Source: Polluticaenibacter yanchengensis
Lineage (GTDB): Bacteria > Bacteroidota > Bacteroidia > Chitinophagales > Chitinophagaceae
NCBI GenBank assembly: GCA_027854065.1
Contig: JAQGEF010000010.1
Coordinates: 93,697-157,696, forward strand
Length of the DNA stretch: 64,000 nt
Reading direction: 5' to 3'
Under the pieces are notes generated by a model, which was not told the DNA's origin, did no database searches, and worked only from the letters and a program-made list of their open reading frames with translations. Position numbers and translations under genes: made by a program. Below, one piece after another: positions 1-8,530 of the stretch; position 1 is the stretch's first letter, and each line of letters opens with the position of its first letter.

Positions 1-12
1 AAATTAATCCCT

Positions 13-3000
13 ATGAAAAAAGATTTACAAATAATTACATATAGGTTATTTGGAATGTTTGCTCTGCTTCTTCTTTCGTTTTTCTTGAATGCACAGCAAA
101 GTCTTTTGACTCCAAACTCTAAAACAAACTGGGTGACGCCTACATTTTCGGGTTTCGTTGCTACCCCTTCTGTAACGGGTGGTGTTGTCGGACAATCCAG
201 TTGGAATAATACCAATAATATTTTTGCACCAACAGGCACGGCGACATTGATTCTGCAGACTAACAGGTTAAGTTCCAATTTTTGTGTGACATCCACTGCG
301 AGCTCAAGTGCTGTTGGTACCATTATTTTAGATAATAATCAAACCTATAACTTAGGGAACAGGGTTACTGTTTTATTTACTTCTTCTGATGTTAGTAATC
401 TTAGTTTCGCTATTTCAACATCTTCTGATGGAATTACTTATACTGCAGCTTCAGCCCAGGTATTAAATAATCCTGCCACTAATCAATATGAATTGGTGGG
501 TTTTGCTGCTGCCAGTTTCAGGTATGTTAGAGTAATAACTACACTTGCCGTCCCTGGTATTTGTACTACATGGACCCGTACATTACAGTTTAATAATTTA
601 ACACAAACTGCCTATGCGGCACCAACCGGTGTTACTTGTAATGTGGCTGTTCCTATACTTAATACTACTTTCGGTGCTACCAGTTCTTATAACAACGTGG
701 TAGATAATGATATAACGAACTCTACTGTTTTAGGAGGTGCTCTTGGGCCTTTGGATTTAACAGTCTCAGATTATACTCACATTTATTCTACAGGTACATA
801 TTTAGGGTTTCATGTTTCAACAGGTGGTTTGCTCTCAGGCTTGTTAGATTTAAGTTCTTTAAGCAGGATCACTATTACTACTTATTTAAACGGTGTTATT
901 CAGGAGACTAAAACAAGTGCGGATTTAGTACTTGGAGCGACACTGTTGGGGGGGAGTAACCCTTCATTTGATGTAGGATTTGTTACCACCAAGCCTGCGA
1001 ATGAAATAAAAATAGCGACCACCTGGTCTTTGGGTTTATCCACTGTGAATGTCTATTATCCCGTATATAAATGTTTTGCAGAAAGTTTGCCATTGGCAAA
1101 TTGTAATGTAAATACTTATTTGACTATACCAACGCATCCAGTTAATCTTAATAAGAGTTCTACTGGTTTGGTTGGGATAGGAATTGGATCCAGTGGTATT
1201 ATAGGATTGGATAATATCATAGATAACGATATAACAAACTTCGCCTCTTTTGGTACAAGTATTAATTTATCCAGTAACGTTGAGATTTCGGTGAAGAAGT
1301 CTTTATTGCCATTTCCGGCCGGTTATTATGCTGGCTTTGATATTGGAAAACAAGGGGCATTAAACCTGGATCTGTTGGGAGGAGCACTGAATGTAGCCAC
1401 CTATCGAAATGGTAGTTTAGTAGAATCTACTGCTGCTTCTGCATCTCTTTTATCTTTGGGTACTTCTATTTTAAACGGTGAAAATGGCAGGAGGATTTTA
1501 GGCTTTAGAACCCAGGCTGAATTTGATGAGATCCGTTTAATAATCGCACAAGGTATTGGCGCCTCAGTATTAAGCGATTTAAGGATTTATGGTGCGGTGG
1601 TACAGTGTTTTAGCGCAGGTGCTCCATTAGCTTGTAATGCATTTACAGCAATGTCTGTTCCTGCCAGGCCTCTGTATATAGATGGTAAAAATACAGGGAA
1701 CAGTGGTTTGATTGATGTAGCAGCATCAACAAGTAATCCACAGAACGTCATAGATGGTAATGCATCAACATTTGCATCTATTAATATGACAGCGGCCATT
1801 GGTACCTCTACGACATTTGCAGTTTCTGATGCGCTTAATACCTATAATAGCACAGCTAATGAGAAAACTTATGTGGCATTCGATATATCTACCAGTGCCA
1901 ATCTGGCCAATGTGGATGTCCTAAACTCTATGAGCGTCCGGTTAATAAGGCCTAACGGTATATTGAGTGCGGCGCTGACGCCTAAATTACTGGCGGGGGT
2001 TAACCTTCTGGCAGGGGAAAGAAGGCAATATCTGGGTGTAGTGGCTGAAGGCGCCTTTACAGGTGTGCAACTGGAAATTAATAATACAGTAGGTGCCAGT
2101 CTGGGTACTTTGAAAATATATGATCTGTATTTCCAGAAACTATGTTCTGTCGCTATTCCATGTAATCAGAGTGTTCTTTTAACCAATGGAACTTACCCGG
2201 TTGTTATTAATAATGAGAGAACCGGTGCAGGTGGATTAGCAGGTGTTACGGTACTTAATTCAACCATTGAAAATGCCTGGAATGTAATAGATGCTAATAC
2301 TGCCAACCATGCAACCATATCCACAGCTGTTGGTGTGGCAAGTACTGGTACAATTTCTGTTCAGAATCCTGTTGATACCTATCCCGTAGGATCATTTGCA
2401 GGTTTTGTAGTAGAAGACCTGAACAGTTTATTGGAATTAGACCTGTTCTCAAATATAAGAATCAGGACATTTAATGATGGCGTATTGCAAGAGGATAAGG
2501 GCGCTGGCAATCTGATTAATTTAGGATTGTTAGGTATTAATCTTATCGGAACGGGGGGAACACTGTTTAATGTAGGTTTTACTACCAGCAAACCATTTGA
2601 TGAAATTCAACTGGTGTATTCTAACATTATCAGTCTGAATTTGAGTAATGGCCTGAATGTGTACGGTGCTTTTGTTGACACCAGAACAGCAGTTGGCGGC
2701 AATCTTTTTTGCCTCAATACGTCACCGGATTTTGCCATTACACAAGTTGGAAAACAGGTAACCGGTAATTTGTCAACAAATGATAAGGTACCATCCGGAA
2801 CCACTTATTCCGGCCTGGTATCAGTAGGTACTAATCCTTCCAACACATTGCCTACATTGGCATCTGACGGTACTTACAGTTTTACACCAACAGTGGCAGG
2901 TGTATATACATTCGAAGTGAATGTATGTCTTCCGGGACAAACAACCGGTTGCAGAAAAGAACGTCTTACAATTACAGTATTAAATCCTGATATTACAACC

Positions 3001-4989
3001 AATCCTCCTGTTGCAAATGATGATGTGGCTTATGTGAGAGGCAGTGATGCAACACCGGCAGCGGCAACCATTCATGTAAAAGCCAATGATGGAGCAGGTA
3101 ATGCGAACGGTGTATTAGGAAATCCGACCATTCCGGCTACCGGTACAGGTGCTCCTAAACACGGCACTGCAACTGTAAATAGCAATGGTGACATTGTGTA
3201 CACACCTACAGCTGGTTTTTACGGATTAGATACCATTATTTATACTATATGTGAGAGCCCTTCAGGATTATGTAGAACAGCTACGTTAAAAATAGTAGTA
3301 TTGGCTGCGGATGCATCAAATAGTACACTGGCGGTAGATGATTTCGTAAAAGCAGAAGCAGGAAAAGTTTTGACCGTATCGGCAGCCAATGGCGTTAAGG
3401 CCAATGACAGTGATGCAGAGGGTAATACTCAAACTGTAACAGCGAAAACAGAAACAGTAACCGGTAAAGGTACCCTGGTACTGGCAGAAGATGGTAGTTA
3501 TACCTTTACACCAGCAGCTGGTTATACCGGTCCTGTAAGCTTTAGTTATATTGTTACGGATAATGGTTCTCCTGTAGCTACAGCATCAGCTACTTTGCAC
3601 GTTCTTGTTGAGAATGTCTCATTGACATCATCAGATTTTGCGGTTACTTATATCAATAAAGTGGCAAATGGTAATCTGGCTACCAATGATAAAGTGCCTG
3701 CAGGCACTGGTTATTCGAACATGGTAGCAGTAGGAACCAATCCATCAAACACACTACCGGTTTTAAGTTCAGATGGAACATTCTCTTTTTCAACCACAGT
3801 GGCCGGTGTTTATACATTTGAGAATTCAGTTTGTTTATCAGGACAAACGACCGGATGCCTTAAAGAAAGATTGACTATTACAGTTTTGAATCCTGATCTT
3901 ATAACTAACCCTCCGGTTGTTAATAATGATGTTGTTGTCTTGCAGGGTAGTAGTTCTCCTGTATCAGCCACCATTAATGTTAAAGCCAATGATGGTGTTG
4001 GAAATGGGCATGGTGTATTGGGTAACCCAACCGTACCTGCACCTGGTAATCCGGGCGCTCCTTTGCATGGTACTGCTACTGTTAATGGCAGCGGACAGGT
4101 TTTATATACACCAAATGCCGGATTCTATGGTATAGATACGTTTTCATATACAATATGCGAAACGCCGACAGGGTTATGTAAAACTGCAATGGTAAAAGTC
4201 ATTGTACTGGCAGGTGATGCTGTGAACAGCACGTTGGCCGCAGATGATTATGTGACCGTTGAAACGACCAAAGTCCTTACGGTAAATGCTGCTAACGGCG
4301 TATTACATAATGATTCTGATGCAGAAGGGAATATACAAACAGTTACTTCGAAAACAGAAACAGTAACAGGAAAAGGAACGCTTGTACTGGCAAGCGATGG
4401 CAGTTATACATTTACTCCGGTCAACGGTTATATAGGTCAGGTTGTGTTTTCATATACCATCACCGATAATGGAAACCCTGCAGCATCTGCATCCGGTACC
4501 TTAAATATCCTGGTATCTGATGTAATTGTATCAGATTTAACACCTGCAATACGTCTTCCGTTAAATTCATTTGCCGCAGTAAATTCCGAGAGAAGATTAA
4601 CAGTAGAGATCCAGGAAGTAAAATCTATTGCTACTGATATCAGTGCTACTGAATTTTCTATAACAGTTCCTGTTGGTTATAGTATTGTATTTGATCCTAC
4701 GCAAACTAATATTGCTATTTCGGGAGGTGCGAATACTGCGGTTGAGAATTCAAATTGGCAAATTATTTCAACAGCCCTTGCCGGCAGAAGATTAAACTTT
4801 AAGGCTAAAACCGGTGTTAAAATTGCCCCTCTTGAAAAAGCAGTATTAGGGTTTACTATAAAAAGAACAGTGTCAACAGGATCAGGATCTACACCAGTAA
4901 TTACTGTTAATATTAAAGATGATGTCAATAAGACCTATGACGGAAATTCTGCTAATAACATTTTTACCAGAATTATTAATACACTTTAA
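13..4989 (+). CDS. Large secreted repeat protein with cadherin/Ig-like modules
   Basis: 1658 aa, starting at ATG 13. A hydrophobic signal peptide spans about residues 1-28 (ends FLNAQ), so the protein is exported. Residues ~200-880 hold four related units of ~175-180 aa, each opening with a VIDxN-like phrase (near residues 227, 400, 577 and 756). Residues ~906-1207 and ~1208-1503 are two copies of a ~300-aa block of tandem beta-sandwich domains resembling bacterial cadherin-like/Ig-like (Big_9, Cadherin_5) folds, with the phrases VKANDG and DGSYTFTP in each. The last ~150 residues look like a DUF11-type beta domain. No C-terminal T9SS sorting domain is visible. The next gene begins 11 bp downstream and does carry one, so the two are probably co-transcribed. 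Likely a surface or extracellular structural/adhesive protein; the exact role is unknown. The upstream promoter lies outside the window. Confidence 0.85.
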   Translation: MKKDLQIITYRLFGMFALLLLSFFLNAQQSLLTPNSKTNWVTPTFSGFVATPSVTGGVVGQSSWNNTNNIFAPTGTATLILQTNRLSSNFCVTSTASSSAVGTIILDNNQTYNLGNRVTVLFTSSDVSNLSFAISTSSDGITYTAASAQVLNNPATNQYELVGFAAASFRYVRVITTLAVPGICTTWTRTLQFNNLTQTAYAAPTGVTCNVAVPILNTTFGATSSYNNVVDNDITNSTVLGGALGPLDLTVSDYTHIYSTGTYLGFHVSTGGLLSGLLDLSSLSRITITTYLNGVIQETKTSADLVLGATLLGGSNPSFDVGFVTTKPANEIKIATTWSLGLSTVNVYYPVYKCFAESLPLANCNVNTYLTIPTHPVNLNKSSTGLVGIGIGSSGIIGLDNIIDNDITNFASFGTSINLSSNVEISVKKSLLPFPAGYYAGFDIGKQGALNLDLLGGALNVATYRNGSLVESTAASASLLSLGTSILNGENGRRILGFRTQAEFDEIRLIIAQGIGASVLSDLRIYGAVVQCFSAGAPLACNAFTAMSVPARPLYIDGKNTGNSGLIDVAASTSNPQNVIDGNASTFASINMTAAIGTSTTFAVSDALNTYNSTANEKTYVAFDISTSANLANVDVLNSMSVRLIRPNGILSAALTPKLLAGVNLLAGERRQYLGVVAEGAFTGVQLEINNTVGASLGTLKIYDLYFQKLCSVAIPCNQSVLLTNGTYPVVINNERTGAGGLAGVTVLNSTIENAWNVIDANTANHATISTAVGVASTGTISVQNPVDTYPVGSFAGFVVEDLNSLLELDLFSNIRIRTFNDGVLQEDKGAGNLINLGLLGINLIGTGGTLFNVGFTTSKPFDEIQLVYSNIISLNLSNGLNVYGAFVDTRTAVGGNLFCLNTSPDFAITQVGKQVTGNLSTNDKVPSGTTYSGLVSVGTNPSNTLPTLASDGTYSFTPTVAGVYTFEVNVCLPGQTTGCRKERLTITVLNPDITTNPPVANDDVAYVRGSDATPAAATIHVKANDGAGNANGVLGNPTIPATGTGAPKHGTATVNSNGDIVYTPTAGFYGLDTIIYTICESPSGLCRTATLKIVVLAADASNSTLAVDDFVKAEAGKVLTVSAANGVKANDSDAEGNTQTVTAKTETVTGKGTLVLAEDGSYTFTPAAGYTGPVSFSYIVTDNGSPVATASATLHVLVENVSLTSSDFAVTYINKVANGNLATNDKVPAGTGYSNMVAVGTNPSNTLPVLSSDGTFSFSTTVAGVYTFENSVCLSGQTTGCLKERLTITVLNPDLITNPPVVNNDVVVLQGSSSPVSATINVKANDGVGNGHGVLGNPTVPAPGNPGAPLHGTATVNGSGQVLYTPNAGFYGIDTFSYTICETPTGLCKTAMVKVIVLAGDAVNSTLAADDYVTVETTKVLTVNAANGVLHNDSDAEGNIQTVTSKTETVTGKGTLVLASDGSYTFTPVNGYIGQVVFSYTITDNGNPAASASGTLNILVSDVIVSDLTPAIRLPLNSFAAVNSERRLTVEIQEVKSIATDISATEFSITVPVGYSIVFDPTQTNIAISGGANTAVENSNWQIISTALAGRRLNFKAKTGVKIAPLEKAVLGFTIKRTVSTGSGSTPVITVNIKDDVNKTYDGNSANNIFTRIINTL

Positions 4990-5000
4990 AAATATATTAT

Positions 5001-6032
5001 ATGAAAGCGTTAGTAAAATCAGTGATTAGCATTTTGGTATTATCGGCTACAACAATTTTCGAATCAAAAGCACAGGATCCGGCCATAGCGGGTATTATAC
5101 ATGACAAAGATGTAAAAGTGGGCGAAATAGCAATTATTGAAGCCGATTTTTTAAACGGATCTTCTACACCGTTTTCTCCTGCCACTACTGTCTTCTGGAC
5201 GATCAATATTCCTCCTTCAGTGGAATTTGTCAGCTATGAATTCGATAATAATATTGTTCAGAACTTTGTAACAGTGTCACACTCCGCATATGATGCAGAA
5301 GATGGCCAGTTAATAACTATTACTTCAAGGCCCGGTGTAGCATTTCCTGGTGGCAATAGTGATGGCGGGGCAAATCTGATCATGATCTCTGTAAGGGGAA
5401 AAGTTGAAGCTGCTTCTTTACCATATAGTATCCAGGCGGAATCCAGCCCTGTTGTCGGAACCAATAATCCTGGCAATGACAACGTCAGTAATAGAATAAC
5501 AGTTGCCGGTGTACTGCCTGTGAGACTTAAAAACTTCAATGCGGTAGCTGCTGGTTGTGATGTTGTTTTAAACTGGGAGGTTGAATCAGAGAAAAACTTT
5601 AGCCATTATGAACTGGAGCGGAGAACAACAAATGGTGATTTTTTAAAAATTGCAGAGTTAAAAGGCGGAAATGTCAGCTATATCTATAAAGATGTGAATG
5701 TTGGTACCACTAAGGATATTAGTTATAAACTGAAACTGGTGGATCTGGATGGTACTTTTGCTTATAGCAATGTAAAAACAATTTCAACTAATTGTAATAG
5801 CAAACTGATAAAAGTTTATCCGACACCTACTAATAGTAAAGTCACTGTTTCCGGTTTGACATTAAATGATAAAGTATCATTAATTAATAGTGCAGGGCAA
5901 ATACTTTCTACTAAAGTAGCGGCTAATGCTTTGTTGGATCTGGATTTAAGCAGGTATGCAGCAGGTGTTTATAATATACTGGTTGTAGATAAAAATGGAA
6001 AGTCCAGTTCTTATAAAGTGGTGAAGAATTAA
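5001..6032 (+). CDS. T9SS type A sorting domain protein
   Basis: 343 aa with a signal peptide (residues 1-24, ending ESKAQ). Residues ~30-165 form a beta-rich domain resembling the C-terminal region of the preceding protein. From ~175 there is the LPVRLKNFNA linker typical of Bacteroidota surface proteins, then an FN3-like segment. The last ~75 residues match a T9SS type A sorting domain (IKVYPTPTNSKVTVSG near residue 273, then an AGVYNILV motif near the end). This C-terminal domain is known to direct export across the outer membrane by the type IX system, after which it is cleaved. It follows the 1658-aa gene by 11 bp and is probably its partner. A strong bidirectional terminator lies ~100 bp downstream. 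Confidence 0.85.
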   Translation: MKALVKSVISILVLSATTIFESKAQDPAIAGIIHDKDVKVGEIAIIEADFLNGSSTPFSPATTVFWTINIPPSVEFVSYEFDNNIVQNFVTVSHSAYDAEDGQLITITSRPGVAFPGGNSDGGANLIMISVRGKVEAASLPYSIQAESSPVVGTNNPGNDNVSNRITVAGVLPVRLKNFNAVAAGCDVVLNWEVESEKNFSHYELERRTTNGDFLKIAELKGGNVSYIYKDVNVGTTKDISYKLKLVDLDGTFAYSNVKTISTNCNSKLIKVYPTPTNSKVTVSGLTLNDKVSLINSAGQILSTKVAANALLDLDLSRYAAGVYNILVVDKNGKSSSYKVVKN

Positions 6033-6130
6033 TCTGATATTCTATAGGAACATTTGTTTTGAATGTTAAGGGGTAATGAATCTTTGTCGGTGATTAATCA
6101 CTGGCAAAGATTCTAATAACCTTTGTAAAC

Positions 6131-6168
6131 AAAAATACCGATTGGATTAAAACCCAATCGGTATTTTT
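6131..6168. terminator. Bidirectional rho-independent terminator
   Basis: A perfect 15-bp inverted repeat (AAAAATACCGATTGG and its complement) with an 8-base loop. A-tract and T-tract on the two sides allow it to stop both the plus-strand surface-protein pair and the converging minus-strand icd gene. Confidence 0.9.
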
Positions 6169-6188
6169 ATATTATTAATCTTTTTTGA

Positions 6189-7640
6189 TTATTGTCCTTG
6201 TGCTAAGCTATAGCCTTTTTTCTCACCCCATTGGTGTAATAATTCCAATGATGATATTTTAAAATCACCACTTAAGCTTACATATAAACCAATAACATCC
6301 TGTTGGTTTAAAGGATAATTATCGATACTCTCAAAACGGGCGTTGTATTGATTGACCAGGTTGGTAAACTTGGAACCGGTAGGCCAAACCTGAGTACCCC
6401 GATTACTGATATTTACGAGCTTGAACTTTACGCCTGCGTGACGTAGGCATTTTTCGGCAATTTCGTTTGGCTGTAAGTTACTTTCAATAAACATATCGAC
6501 ACCGGCAATAGTTTCGTTACCTTCCTCGATACTTTCCAGCATTGGATTTTTATCTAAATTAAATACAGTACAGGTAGATGGAACATCCTCTAATTCCGGT
6601 TTCGGGCTTAAGCTCGGTTTTTTGCCGAAATTATTAATAATGGCATTTGCAAATTCTGTTGTATTGGCGCTAGGAATGCTTTTGTCGCCGAAATCACCGG
6701 TATGCACACCTTGTTCTAAAGTATATAATAAGGCATTTTCAATCATACCTGCGCTTTCCAGTAACCCTAAATGTTGCAACATACTTAAACCGCTTAATAA
6801 TAATGCAGTAGGGTTTGCAATATTTCTTCCCGCAATATCCGGTGCTGTACCGTGAACTGCTTCAAAAATACAAATATGGTCACCGATGTTGGCGCTTGGT
6901 GCAAACCCTAAACCACCTACTAAACCGGCACATAAATCACTGACAATATCTCCTTGTAAGTTGGTTAATACCACCACATCAAATGTATCCGGACGGGTTA
7001 CCAGCTTCATACAAAGATCATCTACAATAACATCATCCGCTTTTAATTCTGGATACTCTTTTGCTACCTCGTAAAAACACTCAAGGAATAATCCGTCAGT
7101 GATTTTCATGATATTGGCTTTATGGCCACAAGTAATACGGCGTGCCTGCTTTTTCTTCGCCATTTCGAATGCGTATCGGATTACCTGCATACTGCCCGGG
7201 CGTGTAATAAAACGACGGCTTAAAGCTACGTCATGCGTGAGCATGTGCTCGATACCGCCATAAGTATCTTCGATGTTTTCTCTTACAATTGTTAAGTCAA
7301 TAGGAATGCCTGCTTTGCTAAAAACAGTATCTACACCGTGCAACGTCTGGAATACACGCTTATTCGCATAAGTATTCCAGGTTTTGCGTGCAGTTACATT
7401 AATGCTTTTTACACCTTTACCTTTTGGTGTTTCCATCGGGCCTTTAAATAATATACCTGTCGTCTCAATAGTATTCTTGGCTTCGTCTGTCATACCATTG
7501 TTATACCCTTTATCAAAAACCCACTTGCCCATATCTACAAAATCATACTCCAGTGGTACTTTCGCCGCATCGAAAATGCTTAATACGGCATCCATAATTT
7601 CCGGTCCTATACCATCGCCTTTAGCAACTGCTATTTTCAT
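6189..7640 (-). CDS. icd: NADP-dependent isocitrate dehydrogenase
   Basis: 483 aa. It oxidatively decarboxylates isocitrate to 2-oxoglutarate in the TCA cycle, in the cytoplasm. The N-terminal GDGIGPEI motif (residues 8-15), the substrate-binding segment around 79-95 (SINVTARK..YANKR), RENIEDTYGG (120-129) and the cofactor-region phrase HGTAPDIAGRNIANP all fit the isocitrate/isopropylmalate dehydrogenase family. The length and the extra ~140-residue C-terminal domain resemble the long Thermus-type enzyme rather than the ~416-aa E. coli type. Cofactor choice (NADP versus NAD) is assigned by family likeness, not by a residue I could verify. It is a single gene with its own terminator and a plausible promoter 56 bp upstream. 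Confidence 0.93.
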   Translation of the reverse strand: MKIAVAKGDGIGPEIMDAVLSIFDAAKVPLEYDFVDMGKWVFDKGYNNGMTDEAKNTIETTGILFKGPMETPKGKGVKSINVTARKTWNTYANKRVFQTLHGVDTVFSKAGIPIDLTIVRENIEDTYGGIEHMLTHDVALSRRFITRPGSMQVIRYAFEMAKKKQARRITCGHKANIMKITDGLFLECFYEVAKEYPELKADDVIVDDLCMKLVTRPDTFDVVVLTNLQGDIVSDLCAGLVGGLGFAPSANIGDHICIFEAVHGTAPDIAGRNIANPTALLLSGLSMLQHLGLLESAGMIENALLYTLEQGVHTGDFGDKSIPSANTTEFANAIINNFGKKPSLSPKPELEDVPSTCTVFNLDKNPMLESIEEGNETIAGVDMFIESNLQPNEIAEKCLRHAGVKFKLVNISNRGTQVWPTGSKFTNLVNQYNARFESIDNYPLNQQDVIGLYVSLSGDFKISSLELLHQWGEKKGYSLAQGQ

Positions 7641-7695
7641 AAGCTCAAAAAAAATTTATGTATATAAAGTGAAATATTATAATAACTACTGCTTA

Positions 7696-7726
7696 CAAAT
7701 TTAACACCATTCAGTTAAACGATAAA
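7696..7726 (-). promoter_or_regulatory. Probable icd promoter
   Basis: On the minus strand, 7703-7696 reads TAAATTTG, an exact TAnnTTTG -7 element. A TTTA near-match to the -33 TTTG lies about 20 bases upstream (7726-7723). It sits ~56 bp before the icd start. Confidence 0.5.
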
Positions 7727-7844
7727 TTTAATTGGGTAACGATTTCGTTAAACTTTATTGATGCCAGTTAAAATGAAAATCTTTTGAAAAGCATTTAATG
7801 TAATGAATCAATGTTTAGATGATTTATTGATTTTGATAAAAAAG

Positions 7845-7873
7845 AAAAGAGCGTTCAGATTCTGAACGCTCTT
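7845..7873 (-). terminator. Terminator of the PUR-family gene
   Basis: A 13-bp perfect stem (AAAGAGCGTTCAG) with a 3-base loop, followed on the minus strand by a T-rich tract. It lies 15 bp beyond the stop codon of the minus-strand gene at 7888. Confidence 0.9.
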
Positions 7874-7887
7874 TAAAGAATATTTTA

Positions 7888-8331
7888 TTACCATTTATCT
7901 ACTAATTCATCAGCTCCATAGGCTTTATGAGTTTCCTCGGCCTCTTTTTCTTCAGTAACCTCTGCCTTTTCCAGGACCGGCGTTTCAATGACTGTTTCAG
8001 TTGTAGCAGGAATCATTTCCGCCTCTGAATTTTCTTCGCTGTATTCATGGTTAAACGCGTCAAAGTCAAAGTCAGGCATCAAATCTGTTTTTACATATTC
8101 AACAGCTTCTGTCAGCGCTTTTGCAAATTTGTTAAAATCTTCTTTGTACAGGAAAATTTTATGTCTATCGTAGTTATCTGAATCGAATCTTTTACGGCTT
8201 TCTGTAATGGTAAGATAGTAATCATTGCCTTTAGTCGCTCTCACATCAAAGAAATAAGTTCTACGTTTACCAGCTTTAATACGCTTACTATATACACTCT
8301 CTTGTTTTTTTTCGTTATAATCGTAACCCAC
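7888..8331 (-). CDS. PUR family DNA/RNA-binding protein (DUF3276)
   Basis: 147 aa. Residues ~10-88 match the bacterial PUR-alpha-like fold (DUF3276): KAGKRRTYFFDVRATKGNDY, then YLTITESRKRF and a KIFLYKEDFNKF segment. Family members bind single-stranded DNA or RNA. The remaining ~60 residues are acidic and low in complexity (many Glu), probably disordered. No signal peptide, so cytoplasmic. It has its own terminator and a likely -7 element 48 bp upstream. It lies on the same strand as the T9SS cluster, but a hairpin after the PorE-like gene suggests separate transcription. Confidence 0.85.
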   Translation of the reverse strand: MGYDYNEKKQESVYSKRIKAGKRRTYFFDVRATKGNDYYLTITESRKRFDSDNYDRHKIFLYKEDFNKFAKALTEAVEYVKTDLMPDFDFDAFNHEYSEENSEAEMIPATTETVIETPVLEKAEVTEEKEAEETHKAYGADELVDKW

Positions 8332-8378
8332 AGATGTCTCAGTTTTAGTTAAAGTAATATTGTTATATAGTGTTTTTA

Positions 8379-8386
8379 CAAATATA
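8379..8386 (-). promoter_or_regulatory. Possible -7 element for the PUR-family gene
   Basis: On the minus strand this reads TATATTTG, an exact TAnnTTTG match 48 bp upstream of the start codon. No clear TTTG -33 element is seen at the expected distance, so it is weakly supported. Confidence 0.35.
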
Positions 8387-8471
8387 GGGGTTCATTTATT
8401 TTTTTGTTAATATTCTTGTAATTTTTTAGGGGAAACTTTAAAAATATTTTTTACAAGGCCATTTAAAGCAA

Positions 8472-8503
8472 AGAATACCAAAATGATGGCCATTTGGTAT
8501 TCT
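8472..8503 (-). terminator. Hairpin downstream of the PorE-like gene
   Basis: An 11-bp perfect stem (AGAATACCAAA) encloses a second short palindrome (ATGATGGCCAT). It lies 28 bp beyond the stop of the minus-strand gene at 8531. The T-tract is weak, so it could be a terminator or an mRNA-stabilising 3' hairpin. Confidence 0.6.
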
Positions 8504-8530
8504 GCTAACTTATTCTTGCTTAAGTTTTAA

